A stretch of 64,000 nucleotides of DNA. It comes from Chimaeribacter arupi (lineage in GTDB: Bacteria; Pseudomonadota; Gammaproteobacteria; Enterobacterales; Enterobacteriaceae). Shown here one piece after another: positions 47,721 through 55,543 of the stretch; positions within the stretch are counted from its first letter, which is position 1; every line of letters begins with the position of its first letter. A program made the position numbers and the translations under genes. Under the pieces are notes generated by a model that ran no database searches, was not told the DNA's origin, and worked only from the letters and a program-made list of their open reading frames with translations. The stretch lies in contig NZ_PJZI01000030.1 of NCBI RefSeq assembly GCF_002858805.1, positions 1 through 64,000 on the forward strand, read 5' to 3'.

Positions 47721-50700
47721 ATGGCAACACAACTACCGTCCGGCCTGCATCTGGCCGCCAGCGCAATTGACGTCAATAGCTGGTACCAGCCGGCCACCCT
47801 GACCTTCAGCAACCGCGGCACGCAGCCGCTGGATCTCAATCAGGCCGAGCTCTGTTTTACCGCCAACGGCAGCATCGACCACTATGCGCCGGTGGGCGGC
47901 AGCCTGATGCCCGGCAAAACGCCGGATATCACCTTTATCGATGAATGGCCGCTGAAACACAGCCGGGTGGTGCTGGATAACGGCGGGCCGCTGCTGCTGG
48001 CACCGGGAAAGCAGGGCACGCTGGTGTTCAACCTGGCGGCCAGCCAGATCCCGTTTGAGGTGAGCCACTGGACGCTGACCCTGGCGTCCGGCGAAGCCAG
48101 CGGGCCGGTAGCGCCTGCGGAGCCGGACGCGCCCGCCGAGCCTGAGGAGCAGCCGCCGGCCGACGATTTCCTGCCGGAATTGCCGGATGAACCTGCGCTA
48201 CCGGATGAACCCGCGTTACCGGACGAGCCGGCCGTGCCGGAGGAACCCGTCTTGCCGGACGAGCCGGATGAAGAGACGCCCATCACGCCGCCAACCCCCA
48301 GCGGCAACCCGGCCGAGGCCAGCGTGGCCGTCAGCGTCAGCGGGCTCTCCTCGAACAGTTGGTACCAGAAAGTCACCTTCACCCTCACCAATACCTGCCA
48401 ACAGATGATTGACCTGGCGCAGGCAAAAATTGAGTTTATGGCCACCGGCCACCCCGATGAGTACAGCCCGTTCAGCGGCACACTCTTCTCCGGCACCGCG
48501 CCTACCGTCACGCGTGACGGCGGCTGGCCGCTGGAGAAAAACACGCTGGTGCTGCCGTCGGGCGGCAAAATGAGCCTCGCCCCCGGTGCCACCGGCACCC
48601 TGAGCTTCAGCCTGAGTGCCACCCAGACCCCGGTCACACTGGGCGACGTGCATGTCACGCTGGTCAATGACCCGGCACGGCAGGGTGAACTGGTGATCGC
48701 CACCCCCGCCAGCCCGCTGGCCGGTTTCCCGCCGCCGCAGGTGATCCTGACGGACCCCGAAGGCAACCGCGAGACGCACACCCTGCAATGGAACAGTGCG
48801 CAGCGCATCAAAAGCCTGAGCTATGGGCGTTACAGCCTGCAACTGCCGGTGCTGGAGAACCAGGAAGCGAGCCTGACGCCGCAACAGCCGCAGCTCACGA
48901 TCACGCTGTCAGCAAGTAATTCGCCTTACCATGCGACGCTGGCCTACCATCCGCCACGGATTTTCGCGTCTGCCGCGCTCACCCTGATGAGCAACAACAG
49001 CATTAAACAGGGCAACATCGGCATTACGCTGACCCAGGCCGGGCAAACGGTCGCGGGCGACCATCGCCTGACATTCGGCACGCCGCTGACCATTAACAAA
49101 CTGACGCATCAGGTGGCCTGCCAGGTAAAAATCATCACCACCAGCATCAACAACACCGAGTTCTCCGGCCTGACGGCGCTGACCTCGTTTATCCCGAATA
49201 AAAACAACGTGCTGCCGGTTACCGTGGACTACCAGACCCGGCGGCTCAATACCGGCAATATGATCAAGGCCACGCTTCAGGCCGGTGGGCTGCCCTCCGG
49301 CAGCCATAAACTTAACGTCTCGTTGATAAGCCCGGACGGCACGACCCAGTACTATTTCACCCTGAACGGCATAGGCAAGCTGGCGGTGCCTTATCCGCTG
49401 GCGGCGGGCGATTACCTCATCAGCGCCGAGAAACTGACGCTGAACGGCCGCAGTTATCTGCCGGTACGCGGGGCGAAGGTCACGGTGTCGGCCGGCAACG
49501 CCGCGTTGCAACTGGCGTTTGAACAGGGGGTGGAACTGCAGGTACGCGGCTGGCCCGATTACCTGGCCCACGGCGGCGTGACGGTCAACGCCAACGCCTC
49601 CGTCACGGCCTACAGCGGCGTGCCGGTCAGCGCCATTTTCAAATATGACGGCTTTGACGGCGGCGGTGACCCGATCCCGGCGGCGGAAGTGGATAAAAAC
49701 GGCGACGGCTACCTCGACCTCGACAGCCTGCCGGTGCACCGCACCTGTGACGTCGCCCGTAAAATTGCGCAGGAAGCGAACCGCCCGGTGATGCCGGTGA
49801 TGGTGGTGTACACCGCCAACGCCAGCGGCGGCAGCGCCCTGCCGGATCTCCAGGATGAGCAGCGGCTGCGCAACCATTTCGGCAGCTTTATCACCCAGTG
49901 CGTGGCGGCGCAGAGCTACAAAGACGCGGCGCACCCGGTACCGGTGACCTTTGTGCTGAACCCCGATTTCCTTGGTGCGATGCAGCAGGAGCCTCATGGT
50001 TACATGGTGGTGCGCGGGCTGGGCAGCGTGAAGGTCAACAGCCTGTTGCAGAGTGCAGTACGGGATCTCCAGCCGCTGTTGCGGTTCAGCACGCCGCTGT
50101 TGCCGACCTTCAGTGATGATCTGTACGGTTACCTGCAGGCGATTAACTTTATCGTGCGGCATTTTGCGCCGGATGTGCCGTTTGGCTGGCAGACCAACGT
50201 CTGGGCGACCGGCACCGCCGACTGGGTGCTGCGGGAGAACGTGGACGCACGCGAACATGCCAATGCGGTGGTGGATTTCATCAACGAACTGCGTGTCTAC
50301 CAGGGCCAGTACGCGCCGGATTTCATTGTGTTTGATAAGTTCGAACGTGACTGCTTCAGCCCGGACGCGCTGGCGCACTACGGCTGGAACGCGTCAAGCT
50401 GGCTCAACTACCTGAAGCTGGTGAAATACACCGCGGCCGGGCTGAACAAACCGGCGATGATCTGGCAGATCCCCGGCGGCCACATGCCGACGGAAGAGGA
50501 GGGCACCAGCCTGATCCCCAGCACGCACTTTGCCTCCGGCGGCACCTTCTTTATGGGCGATGAGCGCATCGGCAAGGAGGTGTCCACGATTTACGCCGGG
50601 CTGCGCAACACGGCGATAAACCCGGTGAACTATGGCGTCAGCCGGGTGGGGGAGTTCCTGCAACGTGACAACGGCTACGACTGGTCGCAGCAGCAGGTCT

Positions 50701-50852
50701 ACAACCTGCCGGACTACAACATCTTCTCGATATTGTGGGGCGGCGGCTCGACGGTCAGCATCACCACTATCCACTCCAACGGTGACGACGGCGGCTGGCT
50801 GGCAGAGAAAATGCGCGCCTACTACCAGGCACCCTGCTACTTTGCGAAATAG
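47721..50852 (+). CDS. Large multidomain protein of unknown function, possible carbohydrate-active enzyme
   Basis: 1043 residues; I do not recognise the family. Visible layout: two copies of a beta-rich domain (about residues 8-125 and 199-318) sharing NSWYQ (19-23 and 212-216), DHYAPVGGSL versus DEYSPFSGTL, and a LAPG...G-T-L-x-F motif. A Pro/Glu/Asp linker between them contains five 6-residue units (154-183, LPDEPA type). A beta-rich middle section follows. An EF-hand/dockerin-like loop DKNGDGYLDLDS is at 658-669. A C-terminal region from about 691 has alternating strand motifs (MPVMVVYTA, FGWQTNVWA, FIVFDKFERD at 868-877, PAMIWQIPGGH at 911-921), as in TIM barrels, with Asp872 and Glu875 as possible acids. 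No Sec signal peptide is seen. AAGGGG precedes ATG 47721. The two N-terminal domains could bind carbohydrate. Base composition resembles the core genes, so it is not obviously foreign. Confidence 0.8.
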   Translation: MATQLPSGLHLAASAIDVNSWYQPATLTFSNRGTQPLDLNQAELCFTANGSIDHYAPVGGSLMPGKTPDITFIDEWPLKHSRVVLDNGGPLLLAPGKQGTLVFNLAASQIPFEVSHWTLTLASGEASGPVAPAEPDAPAEPEEQPPADDFLPELPDEPALPDEPALPDEPAVPEEPVLPDEPDEETPITPPTPSGNPAEASVAVSVSGLSSNSWYQKVTFTLTNTCQQMIDLAQAKIEFMATGHPDEYSPFSGTLFSGTAPTVTRDGGWPLEKNTLVLPSGGKMSLAPGATGTLSFSLSATQTPVTLGDVHVTLVNDPARQGELVIATPASPLAGFPPPQVILTDPEGNRETHTLQWNSAQRIKSLSYGRYSLQLPVLENQEASLTPQQPQLTITLSASNSPYHATLAYHPPRIFASAALTLMSNNSIKQGNIGITLTQAGQTVAGDHRLTFGTPLTINKLTHQVACQVKIITTSINNTEFSGLTALTSFIPNKNNVLPVTVDYQTRRLNTGNMIKATLQAGGLPSGSHKLNVSLISPDGTTQYYFTLNGIGKLAVPYPLAAGDYLISAEKLTLNGRSYLPVRGAKVTVSAGNAALQLAFEQGVELQVRGWPDYLAHGGVTVNANASVTAYSGVPVSAIFKYDGFDGGGDPIPAAEVDKNGDGYLDLDSLPVHRTCDVARKIAQEANRPVMPVMVVYTANASGGSALPDLQDEQRLRNHFGSFITQCVAAQSYKDAAHPVPVTFVLNPDFLGAMQQEPHGYMVVRGLGSVKVNSLLQSAVRDLQPLLRFSTPLLPTFSDDLYGYLQAINFIVRHFAPDVPFGWQTNVWATGTADWVLRENVDAREHANAVVDFINELRVYQGQYAPDFIVFDKFERDCFSPDALAHYGWNASSWLNYLKLVKYTAAGLNKPAMIWQIPGGHMPTEEEGTSLIPSTHFASGGTFFMGDERIGKEVSTIYAGLRNTAINPVNYGVSRVGEFLQRDNGYDWSQQQVYNLPDYNIFSILWGGGSTVSITTIHSNGDDGGWLAEKMRAYYQAPCYFAK

Positions 50853-50881
50853 GTTTTTATACCAAAATGGACTGACTGCTC

Positions 50882-50907
50882 AAAACACCGCCAATTGGCG
50901 GTGTTTT
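50882..50907 (+). terminator. Rho-independent terminator after the 1043-residue protein gene
   Basis: AAAACACCGCC/GGCGGTGTTTT perfect 11-bp stem (50882-50892 with 50897-50907) with an AATT loop; the T run is part of the stem. Confidence 0.9.
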
Positions 50908-50912
50908 ACTGC

Positions 50913-50940
50913 TTGTCACTCAGCGAGTTAGGGTTATAAT
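50913..50940 (+). promoter_or_regulatory. tRNA-Gly promoter
   Basis: TTGTCA (50913-50918) and TATAAT (50935-50940) are 16 bp apart, followed by a GC-rich discriminator GCCC typical of stringently controlled stable RNA promoters. The tRNA begins 17 bp further on. Confidence 0.85.
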
Positions 50941-50957
50941 GCCCAACGCACACCGAC

Positions 50958-51031
50958 GCGGGTGTAGTTCAATGGTAGAACGGCAGCTTCCCAAGCTGCA
51001 TACGAGGGTTCGATTCCCTTCACCCGCTCCA
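50958..51031 (+). tRNA. glyU: tRNA-Gly (anticodon CCC)
   Basis: 74-nt tRNA with encoded CCA. Acceptor stem GCGGGTG/CACCCGC; D-arm with AATGGTAGAA; anticodon stem GCAGC/GCTGC around the loop TTCCCAA, giving anticodon CCC; T-arm GAGGGTTCGATTCCCTT. It matches E. coli glyU at all but a few positions. glyU-type genes can serve as integration sites, and an AT-rich patch follows directly. Confidence 0.97.
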
Positions 51032-51264
51032 AAAACACTTCCGGCACCACCTTCTGAGCTCTACCAATCCCAGACATAGCAAGGCTTTCCGCGTTTCAGT
51101 CATTTCTACGTCCTGTACTGCTCATTGTACCCTCTATAATAATGTGTATAGGACAGGAATTAAGACCTCTTTTCTATACACGCTATGACTTTTTCATGAG
51201 CCCTGATGAAAATGGCTATTTTTAAAATTTCATTATATAAAAACAGATAGGCAGGAAAAGACAT
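51032..51264. other. AT-rich spacer after tRNA-Gly
   Basis: 233 bp with clearly lower GC than the surrounding genes. No gene, integrase remnant or repeated tRNA end could be identified. A TATAAT-like box occurs near 51138. It may be one edge of a small inserted segment. Confidence 0.5.
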
Positions 51265-51714
51265 TTATTGAACTCCTTTTATCGTGCTGTTTTTATCTAA
51301 ACTAAACTCAGCTTTATACTTAACATCATTAAGAATATAACTCAGCTCGTAGGCCACATTTTCTTTCAATGTAATGCTATTGATACATGTGTCTGGGTAT
51401 GTTCTGTTTATCTCTACTTCAACAGCCAGCGGCGGGGCATAGTTATTTTCGGAGGAACTTAATAAATAGTAGGTAAGTCTATCGCCAGGTGTTGACTTGA
51501 TACAAACAAGGCGATTTCCTTCCAGATAAACAGTGCCTTTGTTCCGGAATTCTAAACGGTCACCTACGCAACCAGAAAGAGATAAAGTAAATATCAGCGG
51601 TATAACGGCTCTTTTAAATAAGGGGCTTCTCCTGAAATGCGTTGATGCTTTTAAATTGCAGTTATTATATTTTTCTGAGGTGATGTTTTTTATATTTATT
51701 CTCTCGTGTATCAT
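51265..51714 (-). CDS. Putative lipoprotein, resembling T6SS-immunity-type periplasmic lipoproteins
   Basis: 149 residues from ATG 51714. The sequence AVIPLIFTLSLSGCVGDRL is a lipoprotein signal with the lipobox cysteine at Cys49. The n-region of about 33 residues is unusually long, so the natural start may be later. An AGGAG (complement of 51629-51633) stands 7 bp ahead of codon 32, but that codon is TTA. The mature part contains GTVYLEGNRLVCIKSTPGD, LLSSSENNY, YPDTCI and AYELSYILNDVKY. From memory this is like a family annotated as putative T6SS immunity periplasmic lipoproteins; no function is shown. The gene is AT-rich, unlike its neighbours, which suggests transfer. Confidence 0.6.
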   Translation of the reverse strand: MIHERINIKNITSEKYNNCNLKASTHFRRSPLFKRAVIPLIFTLSLSGCVGDRLEFRNKGTVYLEGNRLVCIKSTPGDRLTYYLLSSSENNYAPPLAVEVEINRTYPDTCINSITLKENVAYELSYILNDVKYKAEFSLDKNSTIKGVQ

Positions 51715-52024
51715 CCTATTAATCCCTTGTTATAAGTAAGCCAATGCCCGCTATCCTATCAATATGGGGTATTTAAAAATTGAACGGTGTCTACTTTTTG
51801 CAGAAACAGCAGACCTGCAAGAATGGGTCGCTGTGAGTCTTTTTGAGTGCGTACTCTTCCCTGTTTCCTGCCCTTCCGCCTTGCAATCTGTGTCAATGCA
51901 CTATACTGAAAACAGCGTAACGCTTTGCATAACCGTGTGAGGTATATCGAATTTTTAGCGTCAGGCTGCGGCCTGGCCCCCATTCTCAGGCGAGATTCGC
52001 CGTCAGATAACAGGAGACAGACCC
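51715..52024. other. Intergenic region before the SDR gene
   Basis: 310 bp. The first part (to about 51800) is AT-rich like the lipoprotein gene; the rest returns toward the genome average. A minus-strand frame at 51759-52031 has no recognisable features and is not accepted. The promoter of the following SDR operon should lie here, but I cannot place it with confidence. Confidence 0.4.
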
Positions 52025-52882
52025 ATGACAAACCGTCCTACTCCCCCACAACCTGAACAGCAGCAAACCGTACCGGGCACCATTTTTGACATGAAACCGG
52101 CACCGGATCATGGTGAAACCAGCTACCAAGGCTCCGGCCGCCTGGCGGGCAAAAAAGCCATTATCACCGGCGGTGACTCCGGCATCGGCCGGGCGGTGGC
52201 GATTGCCTACGCCCGTGAAGGGGCAGATGTGCTGATCTCCTATCTGAACGAGCATGAAGACGCCAAAGACACCGCACGGCTGGTGGAAGAGGCCGGGCAG
52301 AAAGCGGTACTGGTGCCGGGTGATTTAACGGAAGCCGAGCATTGCCGCGCCGTGGTCGACAAAGCGGTAGAAGCGTTTGGCCGTATCGACATCATCGTGA
52401 ATAACGCCGCCTTCCAGATGGTGCGCCAGTCGCTGGATGAGATCAGCGAGGAAGAGTTCGACCGCACGATGAAAACCAACATCTATGCGATGTTCCGCAT
52501 CGTAAAAGCGGCCGTGCCGCATATGCCGCAAGGCAGTTCGATCATCAGCACCACGTCGATCAATGCTGACCAGCCGAAACCGATGCTGGTGGCTTACTCC
52601 GCCACCAAATCTGCCATCCTGAATATGTCCGGCAGCCTGGCACAGTTGCTGGCTGAAAAGGGCATCCGCTCCAACACCGTGGCCCCCGGCCCGATCTGGA
52701 CGCCGCTTATCCCGGCTACCATGCCGGCTGATCAGGTCAAAGAACTGGGCAGCGCCATGCCGATCAAACGTGTCGGGCAACCGGCCGAACTGGCTGCACC
52801 GTACGTGATGCTGGCCAGCGACGAAGCGAGCTACATCTCCGGTGCCAACATCGCCGTGACAGGTGGCCAGCCCATTATCTGA
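52025..52882 (+). CDS. SDR-family oxidoreductase, YghA/stress-protein-39 type
   Basis: 285-residue short-chain dehydrogenase with an N-terminal 40-residue extension rich in Pro and Gln (PTPPQPEQQQ), typical of the YghA / general stress protein 39 group. Cofactor motif TGGDSGIGRAVA lies near residue 48; NNAAFQ, the catalytic Ser in STTSINADQ, and YSATK supply the active site. The substrate is unknown. It starts a short operon: 18 bp later comes a mannose-6-phosphate-isomerase-like gene. AGGAG precedes ATG 52025. Confidence 0.88.
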   Translation: MTNRPTPPQPEQQQTVPGTIFDMKPAPDHGETSYQGSGRLAGKKAIITGGDSGIGRAVAIAYAREGADVLISYLNEHEDAKDTARLVEEAGQKAVLVPGDLTEAEHCRAVVDKAVEAFGRIDIIVNNAAFQMVRQSLDEISEEEFDRTMKTNIYAMFRIVKAAVPHMPQGSSIISTTSINADQPKPMLVAYSATKSAILNMSGSLAQLLAEKGIRSNTVAPGPIWTPLIPATMPADQVKELGSAMPIKRVGQPAELAAPYVMLASDEASYISGANIAVTGGQPII

Positions 52883-52900
52883 TAACAGCGGGAGGTACGC

Positions 52901-53968
52901 ATGAAGGCTTATCCTTTATCGCTGACCCTGCCGCTCGCCACCCATATTTTTGGCGGGCATAACATCAGGGAAAGATTGGGCAAGGCAGGGCTGCCGGACG
53001 GCCGTATCGCTGAAACCTGGGAGGTCAGCGATGTTGACGGCATGATCGCCACGGTGAAAAACGGGGAACTGGCCGGCCAGACCCTGCGTGAACTCACCGA
53101 ACGTTATCCCGATCATCTGGTCGCGCCCGGCTGGCGCGGCCCCCATTTTCCGTTGCTGACCAAGTTTATCGACGGCAACGGGATGTTGCCGGTGCACCTG
53201 CATGCCAATGATGAGGCCGCGGCCCGGCTTGAAGGCCAGCCAAACGGCAAAACCGAGGCGTGGCACATCCTCTGGGCGGCAGAAGGGGCGACCTGCCTGC
53301 TGGGCGTCAAACCGGGCGTTGACCGGGCAACGCTGCGCAGTGCGCTGCTCGACGGCGACTACGATGCGGTGATGTACCGCTACCCGGTACGCGCCGGGGA
53401 CACCTTCTATGTGCCGGGCGGCATGTTGCATTCGTTTGGGCCGGACACGCTGATCTATGAGATCGAGCAGACCTCCAACATTCAGCAGCATGCGATGCCG
53501 TGGAACATGGAGGATGGCTCGCGCCTTGCCAGGGCAACCCAGGAGAAAAACATCGACGCGCTGCTCGACGAGCTGCGCCCGGCGCTGGTGTCATTGCCGC
53601 ATCCGGGCCTGCTGCGTGAAGAGACGCCCGCCTGCCGCCGGGTAATATGTTGTGCCGGGCCCTATTTTGCGCTGGAGCGCTGGCGCATCGCGTCGGAATA
53701 CGCGTACACCTTCGGCAGCGTGCGGCTGGTGTCTAACATCGGCGAGCCGTGCGAACTGGAGGCCAATGGCGAGCGCTACCCGCTGGGGCGGGCAGAGAGC
53801 CTGCTGCTGCCGGCGGCCCTGAAACAGGTGACGTTCCACGGCCCCGGCGAGGTGCTGGTGGGGTATGTGCCGGATCTGGAAAACGACGTGCGTGCACCGT
53901 TGCGCGCGCAAGGCTGTGACGACCAGACCATCCGGTTGTTGGGAGATGTGTGGGATGAGCGGCGCTGA
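52901..53968 (+). CDS. Mannose-6-phosphate isomerase-like cupin protein (class I type)
   Basis: 355-residue cupin of the type I phosphomannose isomerase family (short, Bacillus-like form). Zinc-site motifs are LPVHLHANDEAA, KTEAWHIL and FYVPGGMLHSFG. It may convert mannose 6-phosphate to fructose 6-phosphate or act on another sugar phosphate. It is much shorter than, and not orthologous to, E. coli ManA. Context with an SDR and a 59-residue protein suggests a small stress- or sugar-linked operon. GGGAGG precedes ATG 52901. Confidence 0.85.
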   Translation: MKAYPLSLTLPLATHIFGGHNIRERLGKAGLPDGRIAETWEVSDVDGMIATVKNGELAGQTLRELTERYPDHLVAPGWRGPHFPLLTKFIDGNGMLPVHLHANDEAAARLEGQPNGKTEAWHILWAAEGATCLLGVKPGVDRATLRSALLDGDYDAVMYRYPVRAGDTFYVPGGMLHSFGPDTLIYEIEQTSNIQQHAMPWNMEDGSRLARATQEKNIDALLDELRPALVSLPHPGLLREETPACRRVICCAGPYFALERWRIASEYAYTFGSVRLVSNIGEPCELEANGERYPLGRAESLLLPAALKQVTFHGPGEVLVGYVPDLENDVRAPLRAQGCDDQTIRLLGDVWDERR

Positions 53969-54010
53969 CAGCGGCCGCCGCCCGTAAACAAGCTAACCAA
54001 AGGAGCAGAT

Positions 54011-54190
54011 ATGAGCGCCAGTTATAAAGTGGTCTTTGAGCGTCAGGACGGCAGCCATGCCAGTGCGGAAGAGTTGGTTATCGTGAGTGAACAGGAACTC
54101 ACGGACAAAAGCCCGGAAGTGCTGGAGCAGGCGAAACAGAAAACCGGCGGTAAAGAGGTGAAAATCATCTCCGTGGTGCCGGTTCCCTGA
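54011..54190 (+). CDS. Small hypothetical protein, 59 residues
   Basis: A 59-residue protein, MSASYKVVFERQDGSHASAE at its start and KEVKIISVVPVP at its end, with a near-perfect AGGAG at 54001-54005 ahead of ATG 54011. It is soluble and charged with no membrane segment. The length, the strong Shine-Dalgarno sequence and the position 42 bp after the isomerase gene in the same direction make it a real gene and probably the last cistron of the operon. I do not recognise its family. Confidence 0.75.
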   Translation: MSASYKVVFERQDGSHASAEELVIVSEQELTDKSPEVLEQAKQKTGGKEVKIISVVPVP

Positions 54191-54213
54191 GTTTTATCCC
54201 TGAGCCGGTGGCG

Positions 54214-54849
54214 TTACAGCCAGCCGGACAGGGCCTCGCGCGCCCGGAGCTGTTGGTAAGCCGGGCGCGCAGTTAACCGCTCTGCATACGCCTTCAGCCG
54301 CGGCCATTGTGTCGCCGGTCTGGCCATCTCGCGTGACCGGTACATCAGCATCACAGCCATAAGATCCACCGTGGAAAGGGCATCACCCACCAGATATTCC
54401 CCGTTGCGGCTCAGTTGGGCATCCAGGGTTTCCCACGCCTGTTCAATCCGCTGCTGAGCCCGTTGCCGCACGGTTGGGGCCAGTTCAGCCGCACCATCCT
54501 GGTCGGCATAAAACCAGTCGCGCATCGCGGGCAACAGCGTATTGGCGAAGAAGATCATCGTCTCCAGCCACACCGCACGGTGCTCACTGCCCGGCAGCGG
54601 GGCCAGCCCGCCCTCCGGGTGGCGCTCGGCCAGCAGCATCAGCAGCGCGCTGGACTCACACACCGTTTCGCCGTCAACAAACAGCGCCGGGACGCGGCCC
54701 AACGGGCTGATTTTGCGGTACTCACGCGAATGCTGTTCACCCTCATGTAACTTGACCCACACGGCGTCAAACGGCACACCCAACTCCAGCAACATCCAGT
54801 GCACCGCCATACTGGTCGAACCCGGCGAATAAAAAAGAACATAATTCAT
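54214..54849 (-). CDS. Glutathione S-transferase family protein
   Basis: 211-residue GST-like protein. The N-terminal thioredoxin-fold domain runs MNYVLFYSPGSTSMAVHWMLLELG, with the cis-Pro motif GRVPALF and the glutathione-binding ESSALLMLLAE. The C-terminal helical domain follows with YLVGDALSTVDLMAVML, the usual N-capping-box region. The frame opens at 54879, but ATG 54849 with GAGGTG ahead is preferred. It is divergent from the HxlR regulator, which probably controls it. Confidence 0.88.
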   Translation of the reverse strand: MNYVLFYSPGSTSMAVHWMLLELGVPFDAVWVKLHEGEQHSREYRKISPLGRVPALFVDGETVCESSALLMLLAERHPEGGLAPLPGSEHRAVWLETMIFFANTLLPAMRDWFYADQDGAAELAPTVRQRAQQRIEQAWETLDAQLSRNGEYLVGDALSTVDLMAVMLMYRSREMARPATQWPRLKAYAERLTARPAYQQLRAREALSGWL

Positions 54850-54962
54850 GGTGCACACCTCTGAGAATAGTGAATCCACCGTAACAGCCGGGGTGGCCGC
54901 GGCGCAAGGCGGGCGGGGCAGATTTCACCCGGCAGCCGCAACGGCTTCCCCAGTGCAGTAAA

Positions 54963-55010
54963 TTGCATAATGCAAGTGACTCCGGTAAAGTGACTTTCAT
55001 TATGCAAGTG
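54963..55010. promoter_or_regulatory. Operator-like repeats between GST and HxlR genes
   Basis: TTGCATAATGCAA (54963-54975) is a 6+1+6 perfect palindrome followed by GTGA. A related TTATGCAAGTGA (54999-55010) lies 30 bp on, ending just before the hxlR Shine-Dalgarno sequence. The shared core is ATGCAAGTGA. A likely autoregulatory HxlR operator pair. Confidence 0.55.
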
Positions 55011-55015
55011 AGGTA

Positions 55016-55543
55016 ATGATGAAACGCAAAAATTTAAGCGGGGAGCGCTGCCCGATTGCGCGCAGCCTGGAGCGCGTCGGTGAGTGGTGGAGCCTGCTGA
55101 TTATCCGCGATGCGCTCCACGGGCTCTGCCGCTTTGATGAGTTCCAGCAGAGCCTGGCGATTGCGCCGAACATCCTTAGCCGCCGGCTGGCAACACTGGT
55201 CGAAAACGGGTTGCTGGAAAAGCACCCCTACAACACCCGGCCGCTGCGCTATGAATACCGGCTGACCGACGCCGGGCGCGGGCTGGAGCCGGTGTTGTTC
55301 ACGCTGTTGCAGTGGGGCAATACCCATTTCTCGCCGGAAGGGGCCAGCATTTTGCTGGCGGAGCGCACGACCGGCACGTTGGTGGAACCTACACTGTTTG
55401 ATCAGGTTCACCAGAAACCCATCAGCCTGGCTACCCACCAGCTGGTGGCAGGCCCGGCAGCCGATGGGAAAATGGCTGCCCGACTCGCGCGGGCTGCCGC
55501 ACAGCATCAGGCTGATTCAGCCACAAAGGAGAACACACCATGA
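55016..55543 (+). CDS. HxlR-family transcriptional regulator
   Basis: 175-residue MarR-like winged-helix regulator of the HxlR family: CPIARSLERVGEWWSLLIIRDALHG near the N-terminus, then RFDEFQQSLAIAPNILSRRLATLVENGLLEK and the beta wing RYEYRLTDAGRGL. The cysteine at position 12 is the conserved HxlR cysteine often used for redox or electrophile sensing. It overlaps the following FabF-like gene by 4 bp (ATGA) and faces the GST gene, suggesting control of both. Tandem ATGs at 55016 and 55019 make the exact start ambiguous. Confidence 0.9.
   Translation: MMKRKNLSGERCPIARSLERVGEWWSLLIIRDALHGLCRFDEFQQSLAIAPNILSRRLATLVENGLLEKHPYNTRPLRYEYRLTDAGRGLEPVLFTLLQWGNTHFSPEGASILLAERTTGTLVEPTLFDQVHQKPISLATHQLVAGPAADGKMAARLARAAAQHQADSATKENTP

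Noticed and set aside
48909-50378. 489-codon minus-strand frame inside the 1043-residue gene
   Set aside because: Composition is that of an antisense shadow (His/Arg/Val rich) and it lacks a start site. The plus-strand gene has a Shine-Dalgarno sequence, repeats and a terminator.
50958-51264. Prophage or island attachment duplication at tRNA-Gly
   Set aside because: No second copy of the tRNA 3' end was found within the window and there is no integrase gene nearby; only the AT shift supports insertion.
51759-52031. 90-codon minus-strand frame before the SDR gene
   Set aside because: It overlaps the SDR start and its likely promoter, has no Shine-Dalgarno sequence and no recognisable features.
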